DNA of 64,000 nt from Aureimonas mangrovi (GCF_014058705.1 NZ_CP059692.1:1617001-1681000), one strand, 5' to 3'. Counted from the first letter of the stretch, positions 1-9,183 are shown. Notes: generated from the sequence alone by a model not told the origin. Made by a program: numbers and translations.

Positions 1-159
1 TCATCGTTTTTCCTCGCTATCGCTATCGCTCCTCTCCAGGGCCGCGGGGGCGATCGCAATTTGCTCATCGGCCGTCTTTCTGCCGCCGTCCCTTGGCGGG
101 CTCTGACGTTTCGTCCTACAAATCGTCGAGCAGGACAGGGTACGGCAAGGGAGGACTGC
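1..159. other. Left-edge intergenic region upstream of mmsA
   Basis: No supported gene is seen here. The stretch holds a short tandem repeat (six-base unit TCGCTA, about 2.8 copies, positions 14-30) and a good ribosome binding site (AAGGGAGG, about 147-154) just before mmsA. A minus-strand frame opening at 68 runs off the edge and gives a low-complexity, arginine-rich peptide that I do not recognise, so I do not call it. The mmsA promoter probably lies here, but no clear -35/-10 pair stands out. Confidence 0.5.
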
Positions 160-1656
160 ATGCGGGACGTCGGGCATTTCATCGGTGGAGAGCATGTCGC
201 CGGGCGTTCGGGGCGAAGCTCCGACATTTTCCAGCCGATGACGGGCGAGGTCGTCGGAAAGGTCGCGCTGGCCGGCGCCGACGAGGTGCGCCGCGCGGTG
301 GAGAACGCCAAGGCCGCGCAGCCTGCCTGGGCTGCCGTGAACCCGCAGCGGCGCGCCCGCGTGATGATGCGCTTTCTCCAACTCGTCGCCGACGAGGTCG
401 ATAGTCTGGCGGATCTTCTCGCCCGCGAGCACGGCAAGACGGTGCTGGACGCGAAGGGCGATATCCAGCGCGGCGTCGAGGTGGCCGAGTTTTCGCTGGG
501 CGTTCCGCATCTGATGAAGGGCGAGTTCACCGACAATGCCGGGCCCGGCATCGATGTCTACTCCATGCGCCAGCCGCTCGGCGTCGTCGCCGGCATCACG
601 CCGTTCAACTTTCCCGCGATGATTCCGCTCTGGAAGTTCGCGCCGGCCATCGCCTGCGGCAATGCGTTTATCCTCAAGCCATCCGAACGCGATCCGGGCG
701 TTCCGATGCGCATGGCCGAGCTGATGATCGAGGCGGGCCTGCCCGCCGGCATCCTCAACGTCGTCAACGGCGACAAGACGGCCGTCGACGCGATCCTCGA
801 CGATCCGCACATCAAGGCCGTCGGCTTCGTCGGATCGACGCCCATCGCCGAATATGTCTACAGCCGCGCGACGGCCGCGGGCAAACGCGCGCAGTGCTTC
901 GGCGGCGCCAAGAACCACATGATCATCATGCCGGACGCCGACATGGACCAGGCCGTCGACGCTTTGATCGGCGCCGGCTACGGGTCGGCCGGCGAACGCT
1001 GCATGGCCGTCTCCGTGGCCGTGCCGGTCGGGCAGGCGACGGCCGACGCGTTGATGGAGAAGCTCGTGCCGCGGGTCGAAGGGCTGAAGATCGGCCTGTC
1101 GACGGATTCTTCGGCCGACTACGGGCCGTTGGTTACGCGCGAGGCCGTGGAGCGCGTGCGGAACTACATCGATATCGGCGTGAAGGAAGGCGCGCGGCTC
1201 GCTGTCGACGGGCGCGATTTCAAGATGCAGGGCTACGAGGACGGCTTCTATCTAGGCGGCTGCCTCTTCGACGAAGTGACGCCTGACATGCGCATCTACA
1301 AGGAGGAGATTTTCGGACCCGTCCTTTCGGTCGTGCGCGCCAAGGATTACGGTGAAGCCCTGAAGCTCCCGTCCGAGCACGAATACGGAAACGGCGTCGC
1401 GATCTTCACGCGCGACGGCGACGCGGCGCGTGATTTTGCCGCCAAGGTGGAGGTCGGAATGGTCGGCATCAACGTGCCGATCCCGGTACCGATCGCCTAC
1501 TACACCTTCGGTGGCTGGAAGCGCTCCGGGTTCGGCGATCTCAACCAGCACGGTCCGGATTCCATCCGCTTCTACACCAAGACGAAGACCGTCACTTCAC
1601 GCTGGCCTTCCGGCGTGAAGGAAGGCGCGCAATTCTCCATCCCGACGATGGAGTAG
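160..1656 (+). CDS. mmsA: CoA-acylating methylmalonate-semialdehyde dehydrogenase
   Basis: Oxidises methylmalonate semialdehyde to propionyl-CoA, with NAD+ and CoA, as the last step of valine breakdown; it also handles malonate semialdehyde in inositol catabolism. The 498-residue product matches the family length. It has the aldehyde dehydrogenase fold, with the cofactor segment around ITPFNFP, the FVGST loop, and the catalytic cysteine at residue 281 in a GERCMA context. The ATG at 160 is chosen because AAGGGAGG lies just upstream and the protein then starts MRDVGHFIGG, as family members do; the frame is open further upstream to 61. The next three genes complete most of the isobutyryl-CoA pathway, which fixes the role as valine catabolism. 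Confidence 0.95.
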   Translation: MRDVGHFIGGEHVAGRSGRSSDIFQPMTGEVVGKVALAGADEVRRAVENAKAAQPAWAAVNPQRRARVMMRFLQLVADEVDSLADLLAREHGKTVLDAKGDIQRGVEVAEFSLGVPHLMKGEFTDNAGPGIDVYSMRQPLGVVAGITPFNFPAMIPLWKFAPAIACGNAFILKPSERDPGVPMRMAELMIEAGLPAGILNVVNGDKTAVDAILDDPHIKAVGFVGSTPIAEYVYSRATAAGKRAQCFGGAKNHMIIMPDADMDQAVDALIGAGYGSAGERCMAVSVAVPVGQATADALMEKLVPRVEGLKIGLSTDSSADYGPLVTREAVERVRNYIDIGVKEGARLAVDGRDFKMQGYEDGFYLGGCLFDEVTPDMRIYKEEIFGPVLSVVRAKDYGEALKLPSEHEYGNGVAIFTRDGDAARDFAAKVEVGMVGINVPIPVPIAYYTFGGWKRSGFGDLNQHGPDSIRFYTKTKTVTSRWPSGVKEGAQFSIPTME

Positions 1657-1710
1657 GGGTGCGCCGCACGGGAGGGCGGCGAGGACGGACGAGGGGAGGA
1701 GACGGCGGAG

Positions 1711-2862
1711 ATGGCCTCGACATTCGGGCTCGACGAGGAGCGACTCGCGATTCGGGCCATGGCCCGCGATTTCGCTGACGAAAAGATCGCGCCCAACGCG
1801 CTCGACTGGGATGAGCGCAGGCATTTCCCCGTCGAGACTCTGCGGGAGGCGGCCGCGCTCGGCATGGGCGGCATCACGGTTCGCGAGAATGTCGGCGGCT
1901 CGGGCCTGTCGCGCCTCGATGCCGCGCTGATCTTCGAGGCGCTGGCGACCGGCTGTCCGACGGTCGCGGCGTTCCTGTCGATCCATAACATGGCCGCCTG
2001 GATGATCGACCGTTTCGGCATGCCGGAGCTTCGCGAAGCTATCCTGCCGGCGATGACATCGATGCAGGCGATCGGGGCCTACGCGTTGACCGAACCGGGA
2101 TCGGGCTCCGATGCCGCAGCGCTGAAAACGCGGGCCGTGCGCGAGGGTGACGACTATGTGGTTACCGGGTCCAAGCAGTTCATCTCGGGCGCCGGCGCGG
2201 CTGATCTCTACGTCGTCATGGTGCGAACAGGCGGGGAGGGACCGAGGGGCATTTCTGCGCTGGTCGTGCCGAAGGACACGCCGGGTCTGTCGTTCGGCGC
2301 GAACGAGCGCAAGATGGGCTGGAATGCGCAGCCGACACGTGTCGCGATCTTTGACGGCGCGCGCGTGCCGGTCGCGAACCGGCTGGGCGCGGAGGGTGAG
2401 GGGTTCTCGATCGCGATGGCGGGCCTCGACGGGGGACGGCTCAACATCGCCGCCTGTTCGCTCGGCGGGGCGCAGAGCGCGTTGGAGAAGACCCTCGTCT
2501 ACATGGGCGAGCGGCAGGCCTTCGGCGCGAAGCTCGAGACGTTTCAGGCGCTCCAGTTCCGCGTCGCCGACATGGCCACGGAGCTCGAGGCGGCGCGCTC
2601 CTTCCTCTGGCGCGCCGCTGCCGCACTGGATGCGCGCGACCCGAGCGCGACGCAGTTCTGCGCGATGGCCAAGCGCTTCGTCACCGATGCCGGATTTGCC
2701 GTCGCCAACGAAGCGCTGCAACTTTACGGCGGCTACGGCTATCTCGCCGAATACGGGATCGAGAAGATCGTGCGCGACCTGCGCGTCCACCAGATCCTGG
2801 AGGGCACCAACGAAATCATGCGCCTTATCGTGGCGCGTTCCATCATCGGGGGCCGGCAATGA
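1711..2862 (+). CDS. Isobutyryl-CoA dehydrogenase (acyl-CoA dehydrogenase family)
   Basis: FAD-dependent flavoenzyme expected to oxidise isobutyryl-CoA to methacrylyl-CoA in valine catabolism, passing electrons to ETF. The 383-residue product has the full acyl-CoA dehydrogenase architecture: an N-terminal helical domain, a middle beta domain containing the YALTEPGSGSD signature, and a C-terminal helical domain. The general-base glutamate is residue 364, in LEGTNE near the C-terminus, the usual place for short-chain and branched-chain members. GGGGAGGAG lies ahead of the ATG. The stop overlaps the next start by 4 bp (ATGA), indicating translational coupling. Substrate assignment rests on the mmsA/hydrolase/mmsB context; from sequence alone it could be another short-chain acyl-CoA dehydrogenase. 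Confidence 0.88.
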   Translation: MASTFGLDEERLAIRAMARDFADEKIAPNALDWDERRHFPVETLREAAALGMGGITVRENVGGSGLSRLDAALIFEALATGCPTVAAFLSIHNMAAWMIDRFGMPELREAILPAMTSMQAIGAYALTEPGSGSDAAALKTRAVREGDDYVVTGSKQFISGAGAADLYVVMVRTGGEGPRGISALVVPKDTPGLSFGANERKMGWNAQPTRVAIFDGARVPVANRLGAEGEGFSIAMAGLDGGRLNIAACSLGGAQSALEKTLVYMGERQAFGAKLETFQALQFRVADMATELEAARSFLWRAAAALDARDPSATQFCAMAKRFVTDAGFAVANEALQLYGGYGYLAEYGIEKIVRDLRVHQILEGTNEIMRLIVARSIIGGRQ

Positions 2863-3923
2863 CAGAGAGCGGCGAAGTGATCGTGCAGCGGGAAGGGACG
2901 GCCGGCGTGATCCGTCTCAACCGGCCGAAGGCTCTCAACGCGCTGACGCTCTCGATGGTGCGCGAGATCAATGGCGCTCTCGACGATTTCGAAGGCGATC
3001 CCGGCATCGCGTTGATTCTCCTCGAAGGCGAGGGCGGGCGCGCCTTCTGTGCGGGCGGCGACATCCGTGCGATCGCAGAGGCCGGACGCGCTGGCACGGG
3101 AGAGGCCGAACGGTTCTGGCGCGAGGAGTACGAGTTGAACGCGCGCATTGCGTCGTTCCAAAGAGCCGTCGTCGTCCTGATGGACGGCATCGTGATGGGC
3201 GGTGGCGCCGGCCTTTCGATCCATGCGCGGCACCGCATCGTGACGGATCGCACCCGCTTTGCGATGCCCGAGGTCGGCATAGGCTTCATCCCTGACGTCG
3301 GTGCGACATACCGCCTCCCGCGCGCGCCGGGCGGCTTCGGACGCTTCCTCGCGTTGACGGGCGAGATCGTCGGCGCGGCGGACGTGATCGCAGCCGGTCT
3401 TGCCGACGCGATGGTGCCGGCGGACCGGCTGGCCGGGCTGCGCAATGATCTCATCGGTGCGCGAGCCGCGCACATCGAAGAGATGATCGCCCGGCATGCG
3501 GCAGAGGCTCCGGCGGGCGTCTTCGCCGCGCACGGACCGACCATCGCGCGGGCCTTCGGCCGGCAGACCATCGAGGAAGTGCTGGAAGCACTGGCGGCCG
3601 ATGGCAGCGATTTCGCCGAGAAGACGCGGCAGACGATTCTCTCGCGCTCCCCGACGAGCCTTCGCGACACCGAGACGCTGCTCTGGCTCGGCGCGAAGGC
3701 GCGCACCCTAGAGGAGTGCCTCATCCACGAATATGTCGCGGCGATCGGCACCTTGGCCCGCCCGGACTATTACGAGGGCGTGCGAGCAGCGGTCATCGAC
3801 AAGGATCGCAATCCGAAATGGTCGCCGGCAACGCTTGCCGAGGCGCCGGTCGTTCCGCCGGAGCGTTTTGCGCCGCAGGGAGATATGAGGCCTCCCTTCA
3901 CACGGCAGGAGGCTGCCCAGTGA
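2859..3923 (+). CDS. 3-hydroxyisobutyryl-CoA hydrolase (enoyl-CoA hydratase/isomerase superfamily)
   Basis: Removes CoA from 3-hydroxyisobutyryl-CoA, giving 3-hydroxyisobutyrate for the dehydrogenase encoded next. The 354-residue length is typical of HIBCH and longer than classical crotonases (about 260). Crotonase-fold motifs are visible: NRPKALNAL, the oxyanion-hole segment FCAGGDIRAI, GGGAGLSIHA, and PEVGIGFIPDVG, where HIBCH enzymes carry their catalytic acidic residues. A C-terminal extension follows, as in HIBCH. It overlaps the upstream dehydrogenase by ATGA and the downstream mmsB by GTGA. A separate methacrylyl-CoA hydratase is not in the window, so one pathway step must be encoded elsewhere. 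Confidence 0.9.
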   Translation: MTESGEVIVQREGTAGVIRLNRPKALNALTLSMVREINGALDDFEGDPGIALILLEGEGGRAFCAGGDIRAIAEAGRAGTGEAERFWREEYELNARIASFQRAVVVLMDGIVMGGGAGLSIHARHRIVTDRTRFAMPEVGIGFIPDVGATYRLPRAPGGFGRFLALTGEIVGAADVIAAGLADAMVPADRLAGLRNDLIGARAAHIEEMIARHAAEAPAGVFAAHGPTIARAFGRQTIEEVLEALAADGSDFAEKTRQTILSRSPTSLRDTETLLWLGAKARTLEECLIHEYVAAIGTLARPDYYEGVRAAVIDKDRNPKWSPATLAEAPVVPPERFAPQGDMRPPFTRQEAAQ

Positions 3924-4801
3924 CCCAGCGAACCGCATTTGTCGGCCTTGGCAACATGGGCCTGCCGATGGCCCTGAACCTGAAGAAGGCAGGGTATTCC
4001 GTCTGCGGCTTCGATCTCTCCGAAACGGCTTTCGCGAGTGCCGAAGCGGCCGACCTCGAAGTTGCCGGAACTCTCGCCGAGGCCCTGGAAGGTGCGGCCA
4101 CCGTCATCACCATGCTCCCTGCCGGCCATCATGTCCTGTCGGCCTGGAGCGAAATCCTGCCGCAACTTCCTGCGGGTGCGCTGATGATCGACTGCTCGAC
4201 GATCGACGTCGACAGCGCAAGAAAGGCGCATGAAGCGGCCGCGCAAGCCGGAATCGCATCGCTCGACGCGCCGGTCTCGGGCGGCACCGGCGGAGCGGCC
4301 GCGGGCACGCTGACCTTCATGGCGGGCGGGAGTGCGGAGGCCTTTCACCGGGCCGAGCCGTTTCTTTCCGCGATGGGTGGCCGGATCGTCCATTGCGGGG
4401 AGGGCGGCGCGGGGCAGGCGGCGAAGATCTGCAACAACATGATCCTCGGCATCTCGATGATCGGCGTCTGCGAAGCGTTCGTCCTTGCCGAAAAGCTCGG
4501 CCTCTCGCACCAAGCGCTGTTCGATGTGGCGTCCACCTCGTCTGGGCAGTGCTGGTCGTTGACGACCTATTGCCCTGTGCCCGGCCCCGTGCCGGCTTCG
4601 CCTGCTAACAGGGAATACAGACCGGGCTTTGCCGCTGCGCTGATGCTGAAGGATTTGACGCTCGCGCAGGAGGCGGCCGCCTCGAGCGGCGCGCATACGC
4701 CGCTCGGTGCGCATGCGCGGGACATTTACACGGCCTTTGCGGAAACGGGGGAGGGCGGCCGTGATTTCTCCGCGATCATCGAGCGCCTGCGGGCGGGCTG
4801 A
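3920..4801 (+). CDS. mmsB: 3-hydroxyisobutyrate dehydrogenase
   Basis: NAD+-dependent oxidation of 3-hydroxyisobutyrate to methylmalonate semialdehyde, the substrate of mmsA. The GTG at 3920 overlaps the previous stop (GTGA) and gives a 293-residue protein of family length; the frame stays open back to 3716 but that extension is coding sequence of the hydrolase. An N-terminal Rossmann motif GLGNMG, the substrate-binding segment DAPVSGGTGGA, and the catalytic lysine at residue 169 in GQAAKICNNM are all present. The TGA at 4799-4801 directly abuts the stop codon of the convergent gene at 4802, leaving no intergenic base for a terminator. Confidence 0.93.
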   Translation: MTQRTAFVGLGNMGLPMALNLKKAGYSVCGFDLSETAFASAEAADLEVAGTLAEALEGAATVITMLPAGHHVLSAWSEILPQLPAGALMIDCSTIDVDSARKAHEAAAQAGIASLDAPVSGGTGGAAAGTLTFMAGGSAEAFHRAEPFLSAMGGRIVHCGEGGAGQAAKICNNMILGISMIGVCEAFVLAEKLGLSHQALFDVASTSSGQCWSLTTYCPVPGPVPASPANREYRPGFAAALMLKDLTLAQEAAASSGAHTPLGAHARDIYTAFAETGEGGRDFSAIIERLRAG

Positions 4802-6892
4802 CTACTTTGCTGCGATCATCGTCGGCGCGGTGCGGGCAATGCTCTTCAGGCGCGCTTTGGGCGCCGAGCGGAGCTGACGCCCGAGCGCCTCGCTGACGGT
4901 GAACTCGGGAACGTTGGCCGAAAGAAGCTCGATCGCGGCGTCGAGATCGCCGTTCGCTACATGACGCGCCATCTCGTCGGCCACCTTCAGCGCCTCATCG
5001 GTCTCGATCAGGCGCGGTGCGGCGACGAGAAGACCGGGAACGCCGGACTCACCGATCATCTCGGCTTCGTCGAACAACTCCTCGAACAACTTCTCGCCGG
5101 GGCGAAGCCCGGTGAATTCGAGCTTGATGTCTACGTCGGGACGCCGGCCGGCAAGTCGGATGACGTTCCTTGCCAGATCGCTGATCTTCACCGGCCGTCC
5201 CATATCAAGGACGAAGATGCGGCCGTTGTTGGCGCCGTCGCGCGTCTGGTGGACCGTCGCCTGCAGGATGAGCATGCAGGCCTCGGCGATCGTCATGAAG
5301 TAGCGTTCGATCTCCGGGTGCGTGACGGTCAGCGGCCCGCCCGCGCGAAGCTGCTTCTCGAAGAGCGGGATGACCGACCCGGCCGAGCCGAGGACGTTGC
5401 CGAAGCGCACGGTGACGAAGCGCGTTCCGGTTTCACCCGCCTGGACGTCGAGGCCCTGGCAGATCATCTCCGCGAGCCGCTTGCTGGCGCCCAGGACGCT
5501 CAGCGGGTTCACCGCCTTGTCCGTGGAGACCATGACGACCGCCTGCGCGCCCGCGCGCACGGCCGCCTCGGCCACGTGCCAGGTGCCTAGAACGTTCGTC
5601 GCAAGGCCCTCGAGCGGCTGCTGCTCGACCATCGGCACGTGCTTGAGCGCAGCTGCGTGGAAGATCACGTCGGGCCGCCTGGCCATAAAGGTCCGGGCGA
5701 TGTTCTCGCGCTCTCGCACATTGCCGAGAATGGCCTCGATTTCGATGTCGGGCCAGCCGGCGCGCAACTCCTGCTCGACCGAATAGAGAAGGAACTCGCT
5801 CGAATCGAGAAGCACGAGCCGCGCCGGGCGCATGGCCGCGATCTGCCTTGCGAGTTCCGAGCCGATCGAGCCGCCGGCACCGGTGATCAGCACCTTGCGG
5901 CCCTCGATGAAGCCGGGCACGGCGCGTGGGTCGAACGTCAGCGGCCGCCGCTGGAGGAGGTCTTCCAACCGGATCGGCTGGATGTCGATCTCGGAGATTG
6001 CGTTCCGGATGTCGAGCAGGTTCGGCAGGCGCAGGACCTCCAGGCCGAGTTCGCTCGCCACCGCGATCAGCTCTTCCAGCTTGGCATGGCTGTCGTAGTC
6101 GCTGAAGGAGCGCGCCAGGATCACCGCATCGGGCTTGCGTCCACGCTGGGTGAGGCGATCGACGATGCGCGGCAGGTCCGCGACTCCGCCGTCGATCCGC
6201 ACGTCACGCATGTAGCGGCCGACCCGTCGCTCGCGCTCGTCCACGATGGACACGACCTCGAAGAGCTTTGCGCTGTGCTCGCGGGCGTATTTCAGAAAGA
6301 TCTCGGCATTGTCGTTTGCGCCGACCACGATGGCGCGGCGTACCGGCGACGTCTGCAGGCGCATCTGCCGCTTCGCGTCGCGCGCATTGCGATACAGTCG
6401 ATACAAAGCGCGGGGCGCCGACAGGAAGATGATGAGGATCGACCAAGAGATCAGAACCGTGGAGCGCGGGATGCCTTCCAGACGCACCAGAACGAAGTGC
6501 ATCACGATGAAGAGGCCGACCGCGATGGTGGCGGTCTTCACGATGGCGACGAGATCGTCCAGCGAGGCATAGCGCCAGATGCCGCGGTTCATCCCGACCA
6601 GAAGGCCGGTGATGCCGACGAGGACTCCGAAGGCGAGGCTGGCGACGGCGTAGTCCCACAATTCGCCGAGGAAGACCGAGGCGTCCTGGCGAAGCGCGAT
6701 CGAAAAGATGAAGGCCAGCGAGCCGGCGATCACGTCATGCAGGAGCGCCGCCCCCCGCGAGAGCGCCATCCGGCGCATTCGCGCGCTGGGTCCAGCCAGG
6801 AAGGCCCGCAGCCGTCTGGCCGGAACCGTCGTGTCGCGGCGGTCAGCCTCGCACTCGTCCTCTGGCTCTCCTGCGGCGGGGGAAGGGTGCAT
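4802..6892 (-). CDS. Membrane-anchored nucleoside-diphosphate-sugar 4,6-dehydratase (WbpM/CapD family)
   Basis: Likely dehydrates a UDP-N-acetylhexosamine for surface polysaccharide biosynthesis. The 696-residue product has four hydrophobic segments near residues 46-68, 82-103, 121-138 and 146-165, a CoA-binding-like Rossmann domain around 185-300, and a C-terminal extended SDR domain with TGAGGSIG at 337-344. The active-site strand STDKAVNP (456-463) is followed by LGASK, so the position of the usual SDR tyrosine is a leucine; long WbpM-type enzymes typically carry methionine there. The ATG at 6892 overlaps the ribB stop by one base (TGATG), suggesting coupling; a TTG one codon upstream is also in frame. 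Exact sugar substrate cannot be told from sequence. Confidence 0.88.
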   Translation of the reverse strand: MHPSPAAGEPEDECEADRRDTTVPARRLRAFLAGPSARMRRMALSRGAALLHDVIAGSLAFIFSIALRQDASVFLGELWDYAVASLAFGVLVGITGLLVGMNRGIWRYASLDDLVAIVKTATIAVGLFIVMHFVLVRLEGIPRSTVLISWSILIIFLSAPRALYRLYRNARDAKRQMRLQTSPVRRAIVVGANDNAEIFLKYAREHSAKLFEVVSIVDERERRVGRYMRDVRIDGGVADLPRIVDRLTQRGRKPDAVILARSFSDYDSHAKLEELIAVASELGLEVLRLPNLLDIRNAISEIDIQPIRLEDLLQRRPLTFDPRAVPGFIEGRKVLITGAGGSIGSELARQIAAMRPARLVLLDSSEFLLYSVEQELRAGWPDIEIEAILGNVRERENIARTFMARRPDVIFHAAALKHVPMVEQQPLEGLATNVLGTWHVAEAAVRAGAQAVVMVSTDKAVNPLSVLGASKRLAEMICQGLDVQAGETGTRFVTVRFGNVLGSAGSVIPLFEKQLRAGGPLTVTHPEIERYFMTIAEACMLILQATVHQTRDGANNGRIFVLDMGRPVKISDLARNVIRLAGRRPDVDIKLEFTGLRPGEKLFEELFDEAEMIGESGVPGLLVAAPRLIETDEALKVADEMARHVANGDLDAAIELLSANVPEFTVSEALGRQLRSAPKARLKSIARTAPTMIAAK

Positions 6893-8010
6893 CAATCCTC
6901 GACGATGATGGTGGCGGCCACGTCGATCCCGAAGCCTGTGAGACCCACATAAGCGCGTTCATGTGTCGCGATCACGGCAATGGATCGAGCGCCGATGTCG
7001 CGCAGGATCTGCGCGCCGACACCGATATCGCGCCAACGCTGCGAGCGGGCACGGGCGCTCGCGTGCTTCTCGCCGTCGCGCGGCGCCTCGGAGAGCTCTA
7101 CCTCGATCTCTCCGCAGTCGATCTCGGGCGTGCGTAGAAGCATGAGGATGCCGACCCCGCCGGCAGCCCGAACCTGTTCGATGGCAATCTCCGCCCAGTT
7201 GGGCGTCCCGCGCGTGCGATCGAAGAGGTCCTGCACCGGCTGCTCGCGGTGGATGCGCGTCGGCACCTTCTCGGCGTAGCGCACGTCGCCGAAGAGGACC
7301 ACGACATGCTGCATGTCATCGAAGGGTGTGCCGTAGATGCGCACGCGAGCGCGCATTCCTCCGATCACCGCCTCACGCTCGTCGAGGCTGGAGACAAAGC
7401 TTTCGCGGCGGATGCGATAGGAGATCAGGTCCTCGATGGAGATGATCTTCAGCCCATTGTCGCGGGCGAAGGGGATCAGTTCGGGCAGCCGCTTCACCGT
7501 GCCGTCGTCGTTGACCACTTCGGCGAGGACGCCGACGGGCTCGAGGCCGGCGAGGCGCGCAAGATCGGTGCCCGCCTCGGTGTGGCCCGAACGTGTGAGG
7601 ACGCCGCCTTCTCGCGATATCAGCGGGAACATGTGGCCCGGGCGCAGGAAGTCACGCGCCGTGGCGTTGTCGTTGGCGAGCGCGCGCGCGGTGTTGGCGC
7701 GTTCCTCGGACGAGATGCCGGTCGTCATGCCGATCCGGTAGTCGACCGAGACGGTGAATGCCGTGCGCATCGGGTCGAGATTGTTGGCGACCATCGGCGG
7801 CAGGTTGAGCGCATCGGCGCGCTCTTCTGTCATGGGCACGCACAGGATGCCGCTCGTGTGGCGGATCATGAAGGCGATGGTTTCCGGCGTCGCCTTCGAG
7901 GCGGCCATGATGAGGTCGCCCTCGTTCTCGCGGTCGGTGTCGTCCACCACGACCACCAGTTCACCGGCGGCGATCGCGGCGATCGCGTCTTCGATCCTGT
8001 CGAGTTCCAT
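6892..8010 (-). CDS. ribB: 3,4-dihydroxy-2-butanone 4-phosphate synthase with degenerate GTP cyclohydrolase II-like domain
   Basis: Makes the four-carbon riboflavin precursor from ribulose 5-phosphate. The N-terminal half (about residues 1-200) carries the RibB signatures DDTDRENEGDLI and GHTEAGTDLARLAGL. The C-terminal half aligns in layout with RibA, but the zinc-binding cysteine cluster and catalytic segment of GTP cyclohydrolase II are absent: where they are expected one reads REQPVQDLFDRTRG, with no cysteines. It is therefore probably monofunctional despite its RibBA-like length of 372 residues, an arrangement known in alphaproteobacteria. The frame is open back to 8208; the ATG at 8010 (MELDRIEDAI) fits family N-termini. 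No FMN riboswitch is seen in the 65 bp to queF. Confidence 0.9.
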   Translation of the reverse strand: MELDRIEDAIAAIAAGELVVVVDDTDRENEGDLIMAASKATPETIAFMIRHTSGILCVPMTEERADALNLPPMVANNLDPMRTAFTVSVDYRIGMTTGISSEERANTARALANDNATARDFLRPGHMFPLISREGGVLTRSGHTEAGTDLARLAGLEPVGVLAEVVNDDGTVKRLPELIPFARDNGLKIISIEDLISYRIRRESFVSSLDEREAVIGGMRARVRIYGTPFDDMQHVVVLFGDVRYAEKVPTRIHREQPVQDLFDRTRGTPNWAEIAIEQVRAAGGVGILMLLRTPEIDCGEIEVELSEAPRDGEKHASARARSQRWRDIGVGAQILRDIGARSIAVIATHERAYVGLTGFGIDVAATIIVED

Positions 8011-8075
8011 GCCCTGTCCTTCCCCACGCCCCAACGGACGCCTTGGAACGGCTGTAATGAAAGCCGGGGCGTCGT

Positions 8076-8537
8076 TCAACCGCGCCCGCGATAGGGGGGA
8101 ACGCCCTGGTCCGGCAGGAAGACCCCAGCCGGGGGCTCGCCCGTCTGCCAGAACACGTCGATCGGGATGCCGCCGCGCGGATACCAGTAGCCGCCAATGC
8201 GCAGCCACAGGGGCTTCGTCGCCTCCACGATGCGGGTCGCGACCATCACCGTGCAGTCCTCGTGGAAGGCACCGTGGTTGCGAAAGCTCGTCAGGAAAAG
8301 CTTCAGCGACTTCGATTCCACGAGCCTTTCGTCCGGCGCGTAGTCGATCACGAGATGGGCGAAGTCCGGCTGGCCCGTGACGGGGCAGAGGGACGTGAAT
8401 TCGGGGCAGGTGAAGCGCACGATGGCAGGAGCGCCCGTCTCGAGCCGCTTGTAGGGCACCGTCTCCAGGACGGCTTCTTCGGGGCTTGCGGCCGGGCGCG
8501 CATCGGCGCCGAGCTGCGAAAGGTTCATGTCTGTCAT
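8076..8537 (-). CDS. queF: NADPH-dependent 7-cyano-7-deazaguanine reductase
   Basis: Reduces preQ0 to preQ1 in queuosine tRNA biosynthesis. At 153 residues it is a type I (single-domain, YkvM-like) QueF. The catalytic cysteine is C51 in [13 protein letters not shown], with the conserved aspartate D58 seven residues on. The family-specific nucleotide-binding motif ESKSLK occupies 74-79, and FHEDC follows at 91-95. It lies 13 bp downstream of terC and 65 bp upstream of ribB on the same strand, so it may be part of a mixed operon. No other queuosine genes are in the window, and no preQ1 riboswitch is apparent. Confidence 0.95.
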   Translation of the reverse strand: MTDMNLSQLGADARPAASPEEAVLETVPYKRLETGAPAIVRFTCPEFTSLCPVTGQPDFAHLVIDYAPDERLVESKSLKLFLTSFRNHGAFHEDCTVMVATRIVEATKPLWLRIGGYWYPRGGIPIDVFWQTGEPPAGVFLPDQGVPPYRGRG

Positions 8538-8550
8538 GGTCTGTCTCCGC

Positions 8551-9183
8551 TCAGGCGGGACATAGCGCAGGCAGGACGCCCGCGCACGCGACTTCGCCCC
8601 CGCCGCGCCAGATCATCCCGATCGCCACATAGACGATGACGAGAAGGCCGATCCAGGCGATCCACCGGTGGCGCGCGAGAAGCCGGGCGATCAACGAGGC
8701 CGCCGCGCCCATTAATGTTACCGAGATAAGGAGGCCGAGGACGAGGACAGACGGATGTTCGCGCGCGGCCCCCGCGACGGCGAGAATGTTGTCGAGCGAC
8801 ATCGAGAGATCGGCGACGACGATCTGGAAGACGGCCTGTCCGAAGCTCTTCTGCCTGCCGGCTTCGAGCGCTTCTTTGTCCACCTCAGCGTGCGCGCCTG
8901 AACGGATTTCGCGGAACATCTTCCAGCAGACCCACAGGAGCAGGATGCCGCCCGCAAGCGTCAGCCCGACGATCGCGAGGAGATGCACCGCAATCAACGC
9001 GAAGGCGATGCGCAGGACGACTGCGGCGGCAATGCCCCAGAAGATGACGCGGTTGCGCTGCTCGCGCGCGACGCCAGCCGCCGCGAGACCGACAACAACG
9101 GCATTGTCGCCGGCCAGAACGATGTCGATCAGAAGCACCTGCACAAGCGCAGAAAGCTGTGCGGTCAATTCGAGTTCACTCAA
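8551..9183 (-). CDS. TerC/YjbE family integral membrane protein (putative metal exporter)
   Basis: A 210-residue multi-spanning protein of the TerC family. Several hydrophobic helices are evident, and the two conserved acidic transmembrane motifs are present: [13 protein letters not shown] near residue 25 and [12 protein letters not shown] near residue 126. TerC relatives have been linked to manganese efflux or metallation of exported proteins; that role is inference here. The start is uncertain because no in-frame ATG exists near the N-terminus. TTG at 9183, with GAAGG upstream, or TTG at 9168 would both give a normal N-terminus. The gene heads a likely operon with queF, ribB and capD. Its upstream region carries an unusual AT-rich palindrome. 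Confidence 0.8.
   Translation of the reverse strand: MSELELTAQLSALVQVLLIDIVLAGDNAVVVGLAAAGVAREQRNRVIFWGIAAAVVLRIAFALIAVHLLAIVGLTLAGGILLLWVCWKMFREIRSGAHAEVDKEALEAGRQKSFGQAVFQIVVADLSMSLDNILAVAGAAREHPSVLVLGLLISVTLMGAAASLIARLLARHRWIAWIGLLVIVYVAIGMIWRGGGEVACAGVLPALCPA

Noticed and set aside
1-918. Minus-strand open frame at the left edge, antisense to mmsA
   Set aside because: It lies opposite the conserved aldehyde dehydrogenase coding sequence and shows only shadow composition.
8011-8075. Possible FMN riboswitch ahead of ribB
   Set aside because: Only 65 bp are available and none of the conserved FMN-element segments is present.
8538-8550. Possible preQ1 riboswitch ahead of queF
   Set aside because: The gap to terC is only 13 bp, too short for any aptamer.
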